A stretch of 5,255 bases of DNA, from assembly GCA_041581935.1 (NCBI GenBank), contig JBFICP010000240.1:1-5255 (forward strand), written 5' to 3'. The stretch is from JAABYT01 sp041581935. GTDB taxonomy: Bacteria; Pseudomonadota; Gammaproteobacteria; HK1. The notes beneath the pieces were generated by a model, which saw nothing but the letters and a program-made list of their open reading frames with translations, searched no databases and had not been told where the DNA came from. A program made the position numbers and the translations under genes. Within the stretch, counting starts at the first letter, position 1, and each line of letters opens with the position of its first letter. This document shows, piece after piece, positions 1 through 5,255 of the stretch.

Positions 1-761
1 CGCGACGGCGTAACGTAGTAGCTCTCCTCGAAGAACGGCCCGTCCAACGGCTCGGGCTTGTCGAATATCGCCAGCACGTGCAGCCGACCGCCGCTCAGCA
101 GTCCTTCGACGGCGATCTCGATTCCCGGGAGAAACGACTCAACCAGCACCCCGTTCCGCTCATCGGGCACCACCGACTCCGAGACTATGGCCGCAATGCG
201 AGGTAGGGTGCCGAGCAGCTCGGCTGCCGAGTCGACGCGCACGACCCCGCGGCTCGCGGCCATCGCCAGAGGTTTGAGCACGCACGGGTAGTCGAGATCG
301 GTGATCTGGACCGCCAGGGGCTGGGTCAGATTCAGACATCGGAAGCGCGGCACCGGAAGCCCGGCGGCGCGCAAGGCGTCGCGGGCCAGGTCCTTGCGCC
401 GCGCGGCGCGTACGGCCGACAGAGGATTGTGTGGTAGCCCGAGCGCGGCGGCGGTTCGGGTCGCGACCTCGAGGGCCAGGTCGTCACTGGCGACCACGGC
501 GTCGAAGGAGTCACGGGCTGCGCTCGAGACGATACGCTCCACGGCGTCGGATACGTTCGCGAACTCGATGTGAATGCCGTCCGCGATCTCGGGAATCACC
601 GAATGGCGGCCCTGGGAGGCAATCACGAGACGCGCGCCGAGCGCCGACGCGGCCGCCTGATAGGCCGGCACCCGGTAACTTTGATGAATTGCGACCAGGA
701 GTATCCGAGGGTTCGCCTCCCGGTCCGCAGACGCTGGCGTCGAGACCTCGTTCGGCTTCAG
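1..761 (-). CDS. ATP-grasp domain protein, C-terminus cut by window edge
   Basis: An open frame of 253 codons on the minus strand continues past the left edge. ATP-grasp enzymes activate a carboxylate as an acyl phosphate and couple it to an amine or thiol; the substrate here is unknown. An N-terminal pre-ATP-grasp fold starts at RILLVAIHQSYRVPAY (residues 19-34). The ATP-binding segment VLKPLAMAASRGV (161-173) contains a probable nucleotide-contacting Lys163. VLVESFLPGIEIAVEG (205-220) looks like the adenine hinge and following strand, and the stretch to residue 253 (IFDKPEPLDGPFFEE) resembles carbamoyl-phosphate-synthase-like or amino-acid-ligase-like members. The frame has no ATG or well-placed GTG near the expected N-terminus. 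I chose CTG at 759-761 because GGAGG (768-772) lies 6 nt upstream and the CTG overlaps the stop of the Fe-S gene as CTGA. TTG at 765-767 is the alternative, but it abuts the GGAGG. The gene is probably co-transcribed with its upstream neighbour. Family assignment is firm, function is not. Confidence 0.85.
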   Translation of the reverse strand, partial: MKPNEVSTPASADREANPRILLVAIHQSYRVPAYQAAASALGARLVIASQGRHSVIPEIADGIHIEFANVSDAVERIVSSAARDSFDAVVASDDLALEVATRTAAALGLPHNPLSAVRAARRKDLARDALRAAGLPVPRFRCLNLTQPLAVQITDLDYPCVLKPLAMAASRGVVRVDSAAELLGTLPRIAAIVSESVVPDERNGVLVESFLPGIEIAVEGLLSGGRLHVLAIFDKPEPLDGPFFEESYYVTPS

Positions 762-1162
762 CCGCAACCTCCGCCAGCGCCCACCGCGGCACCACAGGCG
801 CCACACAGGCCACTGCCGCCGGTCGTTTGAAATACGTTGTTGAAGACGAATGTGGCTCCCGTGTCGCGGGTCGCGTAGTCGATCTCTACGCCACGCAGGA
901 AGTTCAGCGCCACCACGTCGACATAGAACAGGTAGCCGTCGCCCTTCAGTACCTTGTCATATTTCGACTTGCGGTCGGTAAAGGTCATGCCGTAAGTCAT
1001 GCCACCGCAACCACCGCCGGCAACGTAAACCCGAATCGCCTCGATGTCGTCATCGTCGATGTCGCTGAACAATTTCGCCAGCTGCTCGCTTGCTGCCGGC
1101 GTAATGGTGACGTCTTCGGCACGCACGTCATCGCTGTATTCGACGGCATTTTCAACGCTCAT
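758..1162 (-). CDS. IscA/HesB-family Fe-S cluster assembly/insertion protein
   Basis: A 134-residue A-type Fe-S carrier. Family members pass Fe-S clusters from the scaffold to apoproteins in the cytoplasm, using three conserved cysteines. The core starts at VTITPAASEQLAKLF (residues 18-32). The first cysteine is Cys52 in VAGGGCGGMTYGMTF (47-61), and FVFNNVF (105-111) precedes the C-terminal cysteines. The tail is unusual: Cys120 and Cys123 form a CGAC (CxxC) motif instead of the canonical CGC (CxC), followed by an Ala/Gly-rich stretch ending in Cys133. An acidic N-terminal extension of about 15 residues precedes the core. At 134 residues it is longer than the usual 105-120. The start is supported by AAGGAAA (1168-1174) and a promoter just upstream. 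The cysteine spacing argues against calling it ErpA or IscA by name. The TGA overlaps the predicted CTG of the ATP-grasp gene, suggesting translational coupling. Confidence 0.92.
   Translation of the reverse strand: MSVENAVEYSDDVRAEDVTITPAASEQLAKLFSDIDDDDIEAIRVYVAGGGCGGMTYGMTFTDRKSKYDKVLKGDGYLFYVDVVALNFLRGVEIDYATRDTGATFVFNNVFQTTGGSGLCGACGAAVGAGGGCG
768..772 (-). promoter_or_regulatory. Ribosome binding site that decides the ATP-grasp start
   Basis: On the minus strand this reads GGAGG. It lies inside the last codons of the IscA-like gene, 6 nt before CTG (759-761) and directly against TTG (765-767). The spacing favours the CTG as start codon. The assignment is by inspection only. Confidence 0.5.
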
Positions 1163-1194
1163 GGTACTTTCCTTCAGTCGATCTCGATGTCCCG

Positions 1195-1224
1195 ACTATA
1201 CGCCAGGGGCCGGGATCCCGACAA
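1195..1224 (-). promoter_or_regulatory. Sigma70-like promoter of the IscA-like gene
   Basis: On the minus strand, TTGTCG (1219-1224) and TATAGT (1195-1200) are separated by 18 bp and match the -35 and -10 consensus well, the -10 at five of six positions. The predicted start of transcription near 1188 gives a leader of about 25 nt containing AAGGAAA (1168-1174). A perfect 10-bp palindrome, CGGGATCCCG (1211-1220), covers most of the spacer and the last two bases of the -35 hexamer. The gene can therefore be expressed independently of the rubredoxin 95 bp upstream. Confidence 0.6.
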
Positions 1225-1257
1225 CAGAGCACGTCACGCTTCCGACCCGCTGCCGCA

Positions 1258-1422
1258 TCAAATCTCCACCATCTCGAAGTCTTCCTTGCGCGCCCCGCAA
1301 TCCGGGCACACCCAGTTCGGCGGTACATCGTCCCACTTGGTGCCGGGAGCAATACCCTCGTCCGGCAGCCCTTCCGCTTCGCTGTATACGAATCCACAGA
1401 TGACGCACATGTAGGACTTCAT
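1258..1422 (-). CDS. Rubredoxin
   Basis: A complete 54-residue rubredoxin, the normal length for the family. It is a small cytoplasmic one-electron carrier with a single iron held by four cysteines. The ligands are visible as CVIC (Cys6 and Cys9) and CPDC (Cys39 and Cys42). The intervening sequence has the expected aromatic residues and turns: FVYSEAEGLPDEGIAPGTKW, then DDVPPNWVCPDCG. The start at 1422 gives the usual MK..M/Y-C beginning. The best ribosome site is GGAG at 1427-1430, rather close at 4 nt. The nine bases ending in the ATG (AGTACCATG) are identical to those at the start of the downstream IscA-like gene. It is divergent from thiD. Its redox partner cannot be told from this window; in other bacteria rubredoxins serve alkane hydroxylases, oxygen reduction or cytochrome oxidase assembly. 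Confidence 0.97.
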   Translation of the reverse strand: MKSYMCVICGFVYSEAEGLPDEGIAPGTKWDDVPPNWVCPDCGARKEDFEMVEI

Positions 1423-1537
1423 GGTACTCCAGGCCCGAGCTCGAAAGCGGCATAGTCTCGCATTTTCGCATGAAACTGCACAGATGTTGTGCGTGCCTGA
1501 GGCGCGGACCGTTGCGCCGATGGTAATATGGCGTGAA
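1423..1537. promoter_or_regulatory. Divergent control region between rubredoxin and thiD
   Basis: This 115-bp gap must drive both the minus-strand rubredoxin and the plus-strand thiD operon. Toward thiD there is a good -10, TAATAT (1524-1529), but no -35 at the right distance. Toward rubredoxin I find only a weak -10 (TATGCC on the minus strand, just upstream of 1450). Two small dyads are present: GCACA-5 nt-TGTGC (1478-1492) and GGCGC-8 nt-GCGCC (1501-1518). They could be operators or chance. No TPP riboswitch is recognisable. Confidence 0.4.
1524..1529 (+). promoter_or_regulatory. Candidate -10 element of the thiD operon
   Basis: TAATAT matches four of the six bases of the TATAAT consensus. 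It ends 8 nt before the thiD ATG (1538), so transcription would begin at or just before the start codon and the message would be leaderless or nearly so. No convincing -35 lies 16-18 bp upstream, so the call is tentative. Confidence 0.3.
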
Positions 1538-2344
1538 ATGAGCAGGCCGAGCAACAAGCGACCGACGGTCATGACATTTGCCGGCCTCGACCCCACCGGA
1601 GGTGCGGGACTCCAGGCCGACATCGAAGCGATCGGCAGCATGGGCGGGCACGCGCTCCCGGTGGCGACGGCAATCACGGCCCAGGATACGAAGGACGTCA
1701 AAAGCTGTATGCCGGTCGACGCCCTGTCGATCATCGAGCAGGCGCGGGTCGTCCTCTCGGATATCGCCGTCGATGCGTTCAAAATCGGCCTCGTCGGCAG
1801 TGTCGATGCCATCGGCGCGATTCACACCATTGTGGAGGAGTACGACGGGATCCCCGTCGTCGTCGACCCGGTGTGCGCTTCGAGCGCCGGCACCGCGCTG
1901 GTCGACGACGAGCAGCTCAATGCCATGGTTTCACTGCTGCTGCCTCGGGCGACGGTGGTGACGCCCAATACCGTCGAGGCGCGTTTGCTGACACCGGAGG
2001 CGGACTCCCTCAACGCCTCGGCTCAGGAGTTGCTCTCTTACGGCTGTGAGTTCGTGCTGCTCACCGGCACCCACGAGTCATCAGCCGGCATCGTGCACCG
2101 ACTGTACTCGGACCGGCAGCTCATCGAGTCTTTCGAGTGCGATCGACTGCCCGGGGAATTTCACGGTTCGGGCTGCACGCTCTCGGCGGCCATCGCGGCG
2201 CTTCTGGGCCACGGCGTCGAGCCGCTGGCGGCGGTCGGCGAGGCGCTGGAGTACACGCTCGAGTGTCTCGAACGCGGCTTCCCCGTAGGCGCCGGGCAGT
2301 GGATACCGCAACGGTTGTTTCGAACGCGCCAGGCCGGTCCCTGA
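1538..2344 (+). CDS. thiD: Hydroxymethylpyrimidine/phosphomethylpyrimidine kinase
   Basis: A 268-residue ribokinase-fold enzyme of normal length. It phosphorylates HMP and HMP phosphate with ATP to give HMP pyrophosphate, the pyrimidine half of thiamine. Motifs in order are: the substrate-binding N-terminus TFAGLDPTGGAGLQADIEA (residues 13-31, with GLDPTGGAG where many homologues have GSDSGGGAG), VVVDPVCASSAGTAL around residue 110, VVTPNTVEARLL near 144-155, and GEFHGSGCTLSAAIAALLGHG near 204-224. The last carries the anion hole and catalytic-site cysteine, with HGSGCT where HGTGCT is common. The frame extends upstream to 1421, but 1538 gives the family's usual start; an upstream start would add 39 unrelated residues across the intergenic region. 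No clear ribosome site precedes the ATG. The stop shares one base with the thiE start (TGATG). Confidence 0.95.
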   Translation: MSRPSNKRPTVMTFAGLDPTGGAGLQADIEAIGSMGGHALPVATAITAQDTKDVKSCMPVDALSIIEQARVVLSDIAVDAFKIGLVGSVDAIGAIHTIVEEYDGIPVVVDPVCASSAGTALVDDEQLNAMVSLLLPRATVVTPNTVEARLLTPEADSLNASAQELLSYGCEFVLLTGTHESSAGIVHRLYSDRQLIESFECDRLPGEFHGSGCTLSAAIAALLGHGVEPLAAVGEALEYTLECLERGFPVGAGQWIPQRLFRTRQAGP

Positions 2345-3000
2345 TGAAGCGGACGCGGTTACCGTCGCGCGGTCTTTACGCCATTACCGACAACGGGCTT
2401 CACACGGGCCCGGCGTTGGAGCAGGCGGTGATGCGCGCAATCGCCGGCGGGGCGCGGGTGATCCAGTACCGCGACAAGACCAACGACACGCAGCGACGAT
2501 TCACCGAAGCCGTCATGCTGGTCCGAATTTGCCGCCGACACGGTGTTCCCATGATCGTGAACGACGACGTCGAGCTGGCGCTGGCCTGCGACGCCGACGG
2601 GGTGCATGTCGGGCGTGGCGACGTCGACCTCTCGGAGGCGCGCGCGCGCCTCGGAGACGATTTCATAATCGGCGTTTCCTGCTACGACCAACCGCTGCTG
2701 GCCGAGACGGCTCGCGATAACGGCGCCGACTACGTCGCATTCGGTTCCATGTTCCCATCGACGACCAAGCCCGGCGCGACCCGGGCCGGGCTGTCGACCA
2801 TCGAGCGCGCGAGAGAGAAAATCGATCTTCCCATCGTCGCCATCGGTGGCATCACGCCCGAGAACGGCGGCTCGCTGCTGGAAGCCGGTGCCGACATGCT
2901 TGCGGTGGTAAGAGGCGTGTTTGCCCATCCGGACCCGGCCGAAGCCGCCCAACGATACGCGGGACTCTTCGTCTCGCAGACACAGGACGAGACCCTATGA
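2344..3000 (+). CDS. thiE: Thiamine-phosphate synthase
   Basis: A 218-residue TIM-barrel enzyme of usual size. It couples HMP pyrophosphate (from ThiD) with thiazole phosphate to make thiamine phosphate and pyrophosphate. Diagnostic segments are RGLYAITDNG (residues 9-18), the pyrophosphate-binding IQYRDKTND (40-48), MIVNDDVELALACDADGVHVG (70-90), GVSCYD (110-115), DYVAFGSMFPSTTKPGA (129-145) and AIGGITPEN (166-174) near the phosphate-binding end of the barrel. The frame stays open about 200 bp upstream inside thiD. ATG 2344 is chosen because MKRTRLPSRGLYAITD is the normal beginning and because it overlaps the thiD stop by one base. With no strong ribosome site, translation is probably coupled to thiD. 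The gene overlaps hemL by 4 bp (ATGA). Confidence 0.96.
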   Translation: MKRTRLPSRGLYAITDNGLHTGPALEQAVMRAIAGGARVIQYRDKTNDTQRRFTEAVMLVRICRRHGVPMIVNDDVELALACDADGVHVGRGDVDLSEARARLGDDFIIGVSCYDQPLLAETARDNGADYVAFGSMFPSTTKPGATRAGLSTIERAREKIDLPIVAIGGITPENGGSLLEAGADMLAVVRGVFAHPDPAEAAQRYAGLFVSQTQDETL

Positions 3001-4298
3001 ATCGATCCGAATCACTGTTTGCCCGGGCACGGGCGCATATTCCGGGAGGCGTCAATTCGCCGGTGCGCGCGTTTCGTGCCGTCGGCGGTGACCCCGTTTT
3101 CTTCGAACGCGGCGAAGGCCCCTATCTCTTCGACGCCGACGGCCGACGCTACGTCGACTACGTCGGATCCTGGGGACCCATGATTGCCGGTCACGCGCAT
3201 CCCGAGGTGGTGCGCGCGGTGCAGGATGCCGCCGCTCGAGGCCTCGGATTCGGTGCCCCCACGGCGATCGAGACCGAAATGGCCGACACTATCTGCACGC
3301 TGATGCCGGCCATCGAGCAGGTGCGCATGGTCAATTCGGGCACCGAGGCAGCAATGTCGGCTATTCGTCTGGCGCGTGGCTTCACCGGTCGCGACACCAT
3401 CATCAAGTTCGAGGGTTGCTACCACGGCCACGCCGACTCGTTGCTCGTGAAGGCGGGCTCGGGCGCACTGACGTTGGGTGTGCCCACCTCGCCGGGCGTT
3501 CCGGCGGACCTGGCCGCTCACACGTTGACGCTCAATTTCAACGACGCCGCGCAAGTGGAGAACGCTGTCGCCGAGTACGGCGATCGGATCGCCGCCATCA
3601 TCGTCGAGCCGGTCGCGGGCAACATGAACTGCGTGCCGCCGATGCCGGGATTTCTCGAGACTCTGCGACGCTGCTGTGACGCGAACGGCAGCCTGTTGAT
3701 TTTCGACGAGGTCATGACCGGGTTTCGTGTTGCCCTCGGCGGGGCGCAGACCTTGTACGGCATCAAACCCGACCTCACCACGCTCGGCAAGGTCATCGGC
3801 GGAGGCCTGCCCGTGGGTGCGTTCGGCGGACGCGCCGAGATCATGGCACATCTCGCGCCACTCGGCCCGGTCTATCAAGCGGGAACCCTTTCCGGAAATC
3901 CGGTGGCGATGGCGGCGGGGCTCGCCACTCTGCGCCTGGTGCAGGAGGACGGTTTTCACGCGCGCCTCGGCAGCGCCGCCGAGCGCCTGACCGCCGGGCT
4001 CGTGCAACGCGCGCGCGCCGCCGGCATCGCGCTCGCCAGTAATCAGGTGGGCGGCATGTTCGGGCTTTTCTTCAGCGATGACGGCACGATCAGCAAATTT
4101 TCCCAGGTCATGGCCTGCGACCAGGATCGGTTCGTGCGCTTTTTTCACGGCATGCTGCGCGAAGGCGTTTATTTGGCGCCTTCGGCGTTCGAGGCCGGAT
4201 TCGTATCCGCTGCCCACGACGAGCAGGCCATCACCGCCACCCTCGAGGCCGCCGAGCGGGTCTTTGCCGCCCTGTCGTCAGCACCGCCCACCACCTGA
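2997..4298 (+). CDS. hemL: Glutamate-1-semialdehyde 2,1-aminomutase
   Basis: A complete 433-residue PLP-dependent class III aminotransferase-fold enzyme of typical length. It converts glutamate-1-semialdehyde to 5-aminolevulinate, the last step of the C5 route into haem and other tetrapyrroles. Visible motifs are HIPGGVNSPVRAF (residues 14-26), VNSGTEAAMSAIRLARG (112-128), KFEGCYHGHADSLLVKAGSG (137-156), IVEPVAGNMN (202-211), LLIFDEVMTGFR (233-244) with the PLP-contacting aspartate, and TLGKVIGGGLPVGAFGG (262-278) with the Schiff-base Lys265. AGTLSGNPVAMAAGLATL (295-312) is also characteristic. AGGA lies 9 nt upstream of the ATG, and the start overlaps the thiE stop as ATGA. It is the last gene of the thiD-thiE-hemL run. 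The organism therefore makes ALA from glutamyl-tRNA. Confidence 0.98.
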   Translation: MNRSESLFARARAHIPGGVNSPVRAFRAVGGDPVFFERGEGPYLFDADGRRYVDYVGSWGPMIAGHAHPEVVRAVQDAAARGLGFGAPTAIETEMADTICTLMPAIEQVRMVNSGTEAAMSAIRLARGFTGRDTIIKFEGCYHGHADSLLVKAGSGALTLGVPTSPGVPADLAAHTLTLNFNDAAQVENAVAEYGDRIAAIIVEPVAGNMNCVPPMPGFLETLRRCCDANGSLLIFDEVMTGFRVALGGAQTLYGIKPDLTTLGKVIGGGLPVGAFGGRAEIMAHLAPLGPVYQAGTLSGNPVAMAAGLATLRLVQEDGFHARLGSAAERLTAGLVQRARAAGIALASNQVGGMFGLFFSDDGTISKFSQVMACDQDRFVRFFHGMLREGVYLAPSAFEAGFVSAAHDEQAITATLEAAERVFAALSSAPPTT

Positions 4299-4318
4299 GG
4301 CGACGGCCATTTTCCGAA

Positions 4319-4343
4319 CCCGCTTCGTTATCGCGACAGCGGG
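4319..4343 (+). terminator. Possible weak terminator hairpin after hemL
   Basis: CCCGCT (4319-4324) pairs with AGCGGG (4338-4343), and TCG/CGA extends the stem inward past a single-base bulge around a loop of about 6 nt. No strong T-run follows (only CATTTCG), so intrinsic termination is doubtful. The hairpin overlaps the -35 of the candidate promoter for the next gene. Confidence 0.3.
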
Positions 4344-4357
4344 CATTTCGCTATACT
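4328..4357 (+). promoter_or_regulatory. Candidate promoter of the DAHP synthase gene
   Basis: TATACT (4352-4357) is a good -10. TTATCG (4328-4333), 18 bp upstream, is a weak -35. Transcription would start near 4364, giving a leader of about 55 nt. The leader contains an 8-bp palindrome GCAATTGC (4367-4374) and one copy of GAATTACAA (4387-4395). I see no TyrR-type box, no leader peptide ORF and no attenuator. Confidence 0.45.
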
Positions 4358-4386
4358 ACGCCGCTTGCAATTGCCCGATTTTCAAC

Positions 4387-4429
4387 GAATTACAAAGCGC
4401 ACGAATCCGAGCCGTCCCATGAATTACAA
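4387..4429 (+). repeat. 9-bp direct repeat GAATTACAA around the DAHP synthase start
   Basis: GAATTACAA occurs at 4387-4395 in the leader and again at 4421-4429, where it begins at the G of the start codon. The copies are 34 bp apart start to start. It could be a regulatory element or coincidence. Confidence 0.5.
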
Positions 4430-5255
4430 GACCGAAGACCTCCGCATCCAGTCCATCAACGACGTCATCCCGCCCGCGCTCCTGCATCAGGAGTTTCCCA
4501 TCAGCGACGCGGCGGCAAGGCTCATCCACGAGACCCGCCTGGCAATTCATCATCAGCTGCACGGCGAGGACGATCGCGTGCTAGCGGTCGTGGGGCCGTG
4601 CTCGGTGCACGATACCGAGGCAGCGCTGGAATATGCCAACGGGCTCAAGGAGCTCGTCTTCGAGCTTCGCGAACAACTGCTTATCGTCATGCGCGTATAC
4701 TTCGAAAAGCCGCGTACCACCGTCGGCTGGAAAGGCCTCATCAACGATCCCGATCTCGACGGAAGCTTCAACATCAACAAGGGGTTGCGCAGCGCACGAA
4801 GGCTGCTTCTCGATCTCAACGATCTGGGCGTACCGGCGGGCACCGAGTTTCTCGACATTATCACGCCCCAGTACTTTACCGACCTCATCAGCTGGGGCGC
4901 TATTGGCGCACGTACCACGGAGAGTCAGGTTCACCGCGAGCTTGCCTCCGGACTGTCCTGCCCGGTCGGATTCAAAAACGGCACCAGTGGCGATATCCAG
5001 ATTGCCGTCGACGCAATACGCGCGGCACGCCATCCTCACCACTTTCTATCGTTCACGATGGCGGCACAATCGGCAATCTTTCACACCAGTGGCAACGAGG
5101 ACACACACCTGATTCTTCGTGGTGGTAAAAAGCCCAACTTTGATGCCGAAAGCGTAGCAAGCGCCGGCAAAGCCCTTTCGGACGCCGGATTGAGCGATCG
5201 GTTGATGATCGATTTCAGTCACGCAAACAGCAACAAAAAGCACGAGCGTCAGCGC
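4419..5255 (+). CDS. aroG: Class I DAHP synthase (AroG/AroF/AroH family), C-terminus cut
   Basis: An open frame of 279 codons reaches the right edge; the family is about 350 residues, so roughly 70-75 are missing. The enzyme condenses phosphoenolpyruvate with erythrose-4-phosphate to DAHP, the first step of the shikimate pathway. The protein lines up with E. coli AroG as I remember it without an indel from residue 1. Active-site residues fall at AroG numbers: Cys61 in GPCSVHD, Arg92 and Lys97 in MRVYFEKPRTTVGWKG, Arg165 in GAIGARTTESQ, Lys186 in GFKNGTSG, Arg234 in ILRGGKKPN, and His268 in DFSHANSNK. The N-terminus MNYKTEDLRIQSI and the Pro150, Ser180 and Ser211 positions that in AroG form the phenylalanine feedback site are also kept, so allosteric control is likely. 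The effector cannot be proven, and aroF or aroH remain possible symbols. No strong ribosome site precedes the ATG, but the start matches AroG exactly. Confidence 0.93.
   Translation, partial: MNYKTEDLRIQSINDVIPPALLHQEFPISDAAARLIHETRLAIHHQLHGEDDRVLAVVGPCSVHDTEAALEYANGLKELVFELREQLLIVMRVYFEKPRTTVGWKGLINDPDLDGSFNINKGLRSARRLLLDLNDLGVPAGTEFLDIITPQYFTDLISWGAIGARTTESQVHRELASGLSCPVGFKNGTSGDIQIAVDAIRAARHPHHFLSFTMAAQSAIFHTSGNEDTHLILRGGKKPNFDAESVASAGKALSDAGLSDRLMIDFSHANSNKKHERQR

Noticed and set aside
431..1414. Long plus-strand open frame across the ATP-grasp, Fe-S and rubredoxin genes
   Set aside because: It lies antisense to three well-recognised minus-strand genes, has an Arg/Pro-rich composition typical of GC-rich shadow frames, and shows no recognisable domain.
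1421..1537. Upstream extension of thiD to ATG 1421
   Set aside because: The extra 39 residues cover the divergent promoter region, overlap the rubredoxin start codon and have no counterpart in ThiD proteins.
1493..1540. TPP riboswitch-like core (CTGAGG, then GATGGTAATATGGCG) upstream of thiD
   Set aside because: It faintly resembles the end of a Thi box, but the stem partners do not pair and there is too little sequence for the full fold before the ATG.
1196..1825. Minus-strand open frames across the rubredoxin-thiD junction and the start of thiD
   Set aside because: One is the rubredoxin frame extended upstream through the intergenic region and into thiD antisense. The other is an out-of-frame shadow. 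Only the 54 rubredoxin residues have family support.
3012..4217. 401-codon minus-strand open frame inside hemL
   Set aside because: It is antisense to an intact hemL with all expected motifs. Its His/Arg/Gly-rich product resembles no family and is explained by GC-rich codon bias.
4553..5042. Minus-strand open frames within the DAHP synthase gene
   Set aside because: They are antisense to a continuous reading frame with all class I DAHP synthase active-site residues.

Overview
The window is a compact, GC-rich stretch of bacterial chromosome carrying housekeeping cofactor and amino-acid genes. The gene set, the thiD-thiE-hemL order and a DAHP synthase that aligns without gaps to E. coli AroG (compared from memory) suggest a GC-rich gammaproteobacterium. 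The exact lineage cannot be fixed from sequence alone. I see no mobile element, CRISPR array, rRNA, tRNA or phage gene, and no sign of a new defence or biosynthetic system.

Layout. Positions 1-1422 are read on the minus strand. They hold a rubredoxin (1258-1422), an IscA/HesB-type Fe-S protein (758-1162) with its own sigma70-like promoter, and an ATP-grasp enzyme that runs off the left edge (1-761). The ATP-grasp gene has no usable ATG. It probably starts at a CTG overlapping the stop of the Fe-S gene. Positions 1538-5255 are read on the plus strand: thiD (1538-2344), thiE (2344-3000) and hemL (2997-4298) overlap one another and look like one translationally coupled operon. After a 120-bp gap with a hairpin and a promoter-like sequence comes a class I DAHP synthase (4419 to the right edge, 279 codons present). 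The 115-bp gap at 1423-1537 is the divergent control region between rubredoxin and thiD.

How the genes relate. ThiD makes HMP pyrophosphate and ThiE joins it to the thiazole phosphate to give thiamine phosphate. HemL makes 5-aminolevulinate for tetrapyrroles by the C5 pathway. AroG-type DAHP synthase commits PEP and erythrose-4-phosphate to aromatic amino acids. Rubredoxin and the IscA-like protein serve electron transfer and Fe-S maturation. The thi and hem genes share an operon without sharing a pathway. The most notable details are the predicted CTG start, the non-canonical cysteine pattern at the end of the IscA-like protein, a possibly leaderless thiD with no recognisable TPP riboswitch, and small repeats in the two control regions.
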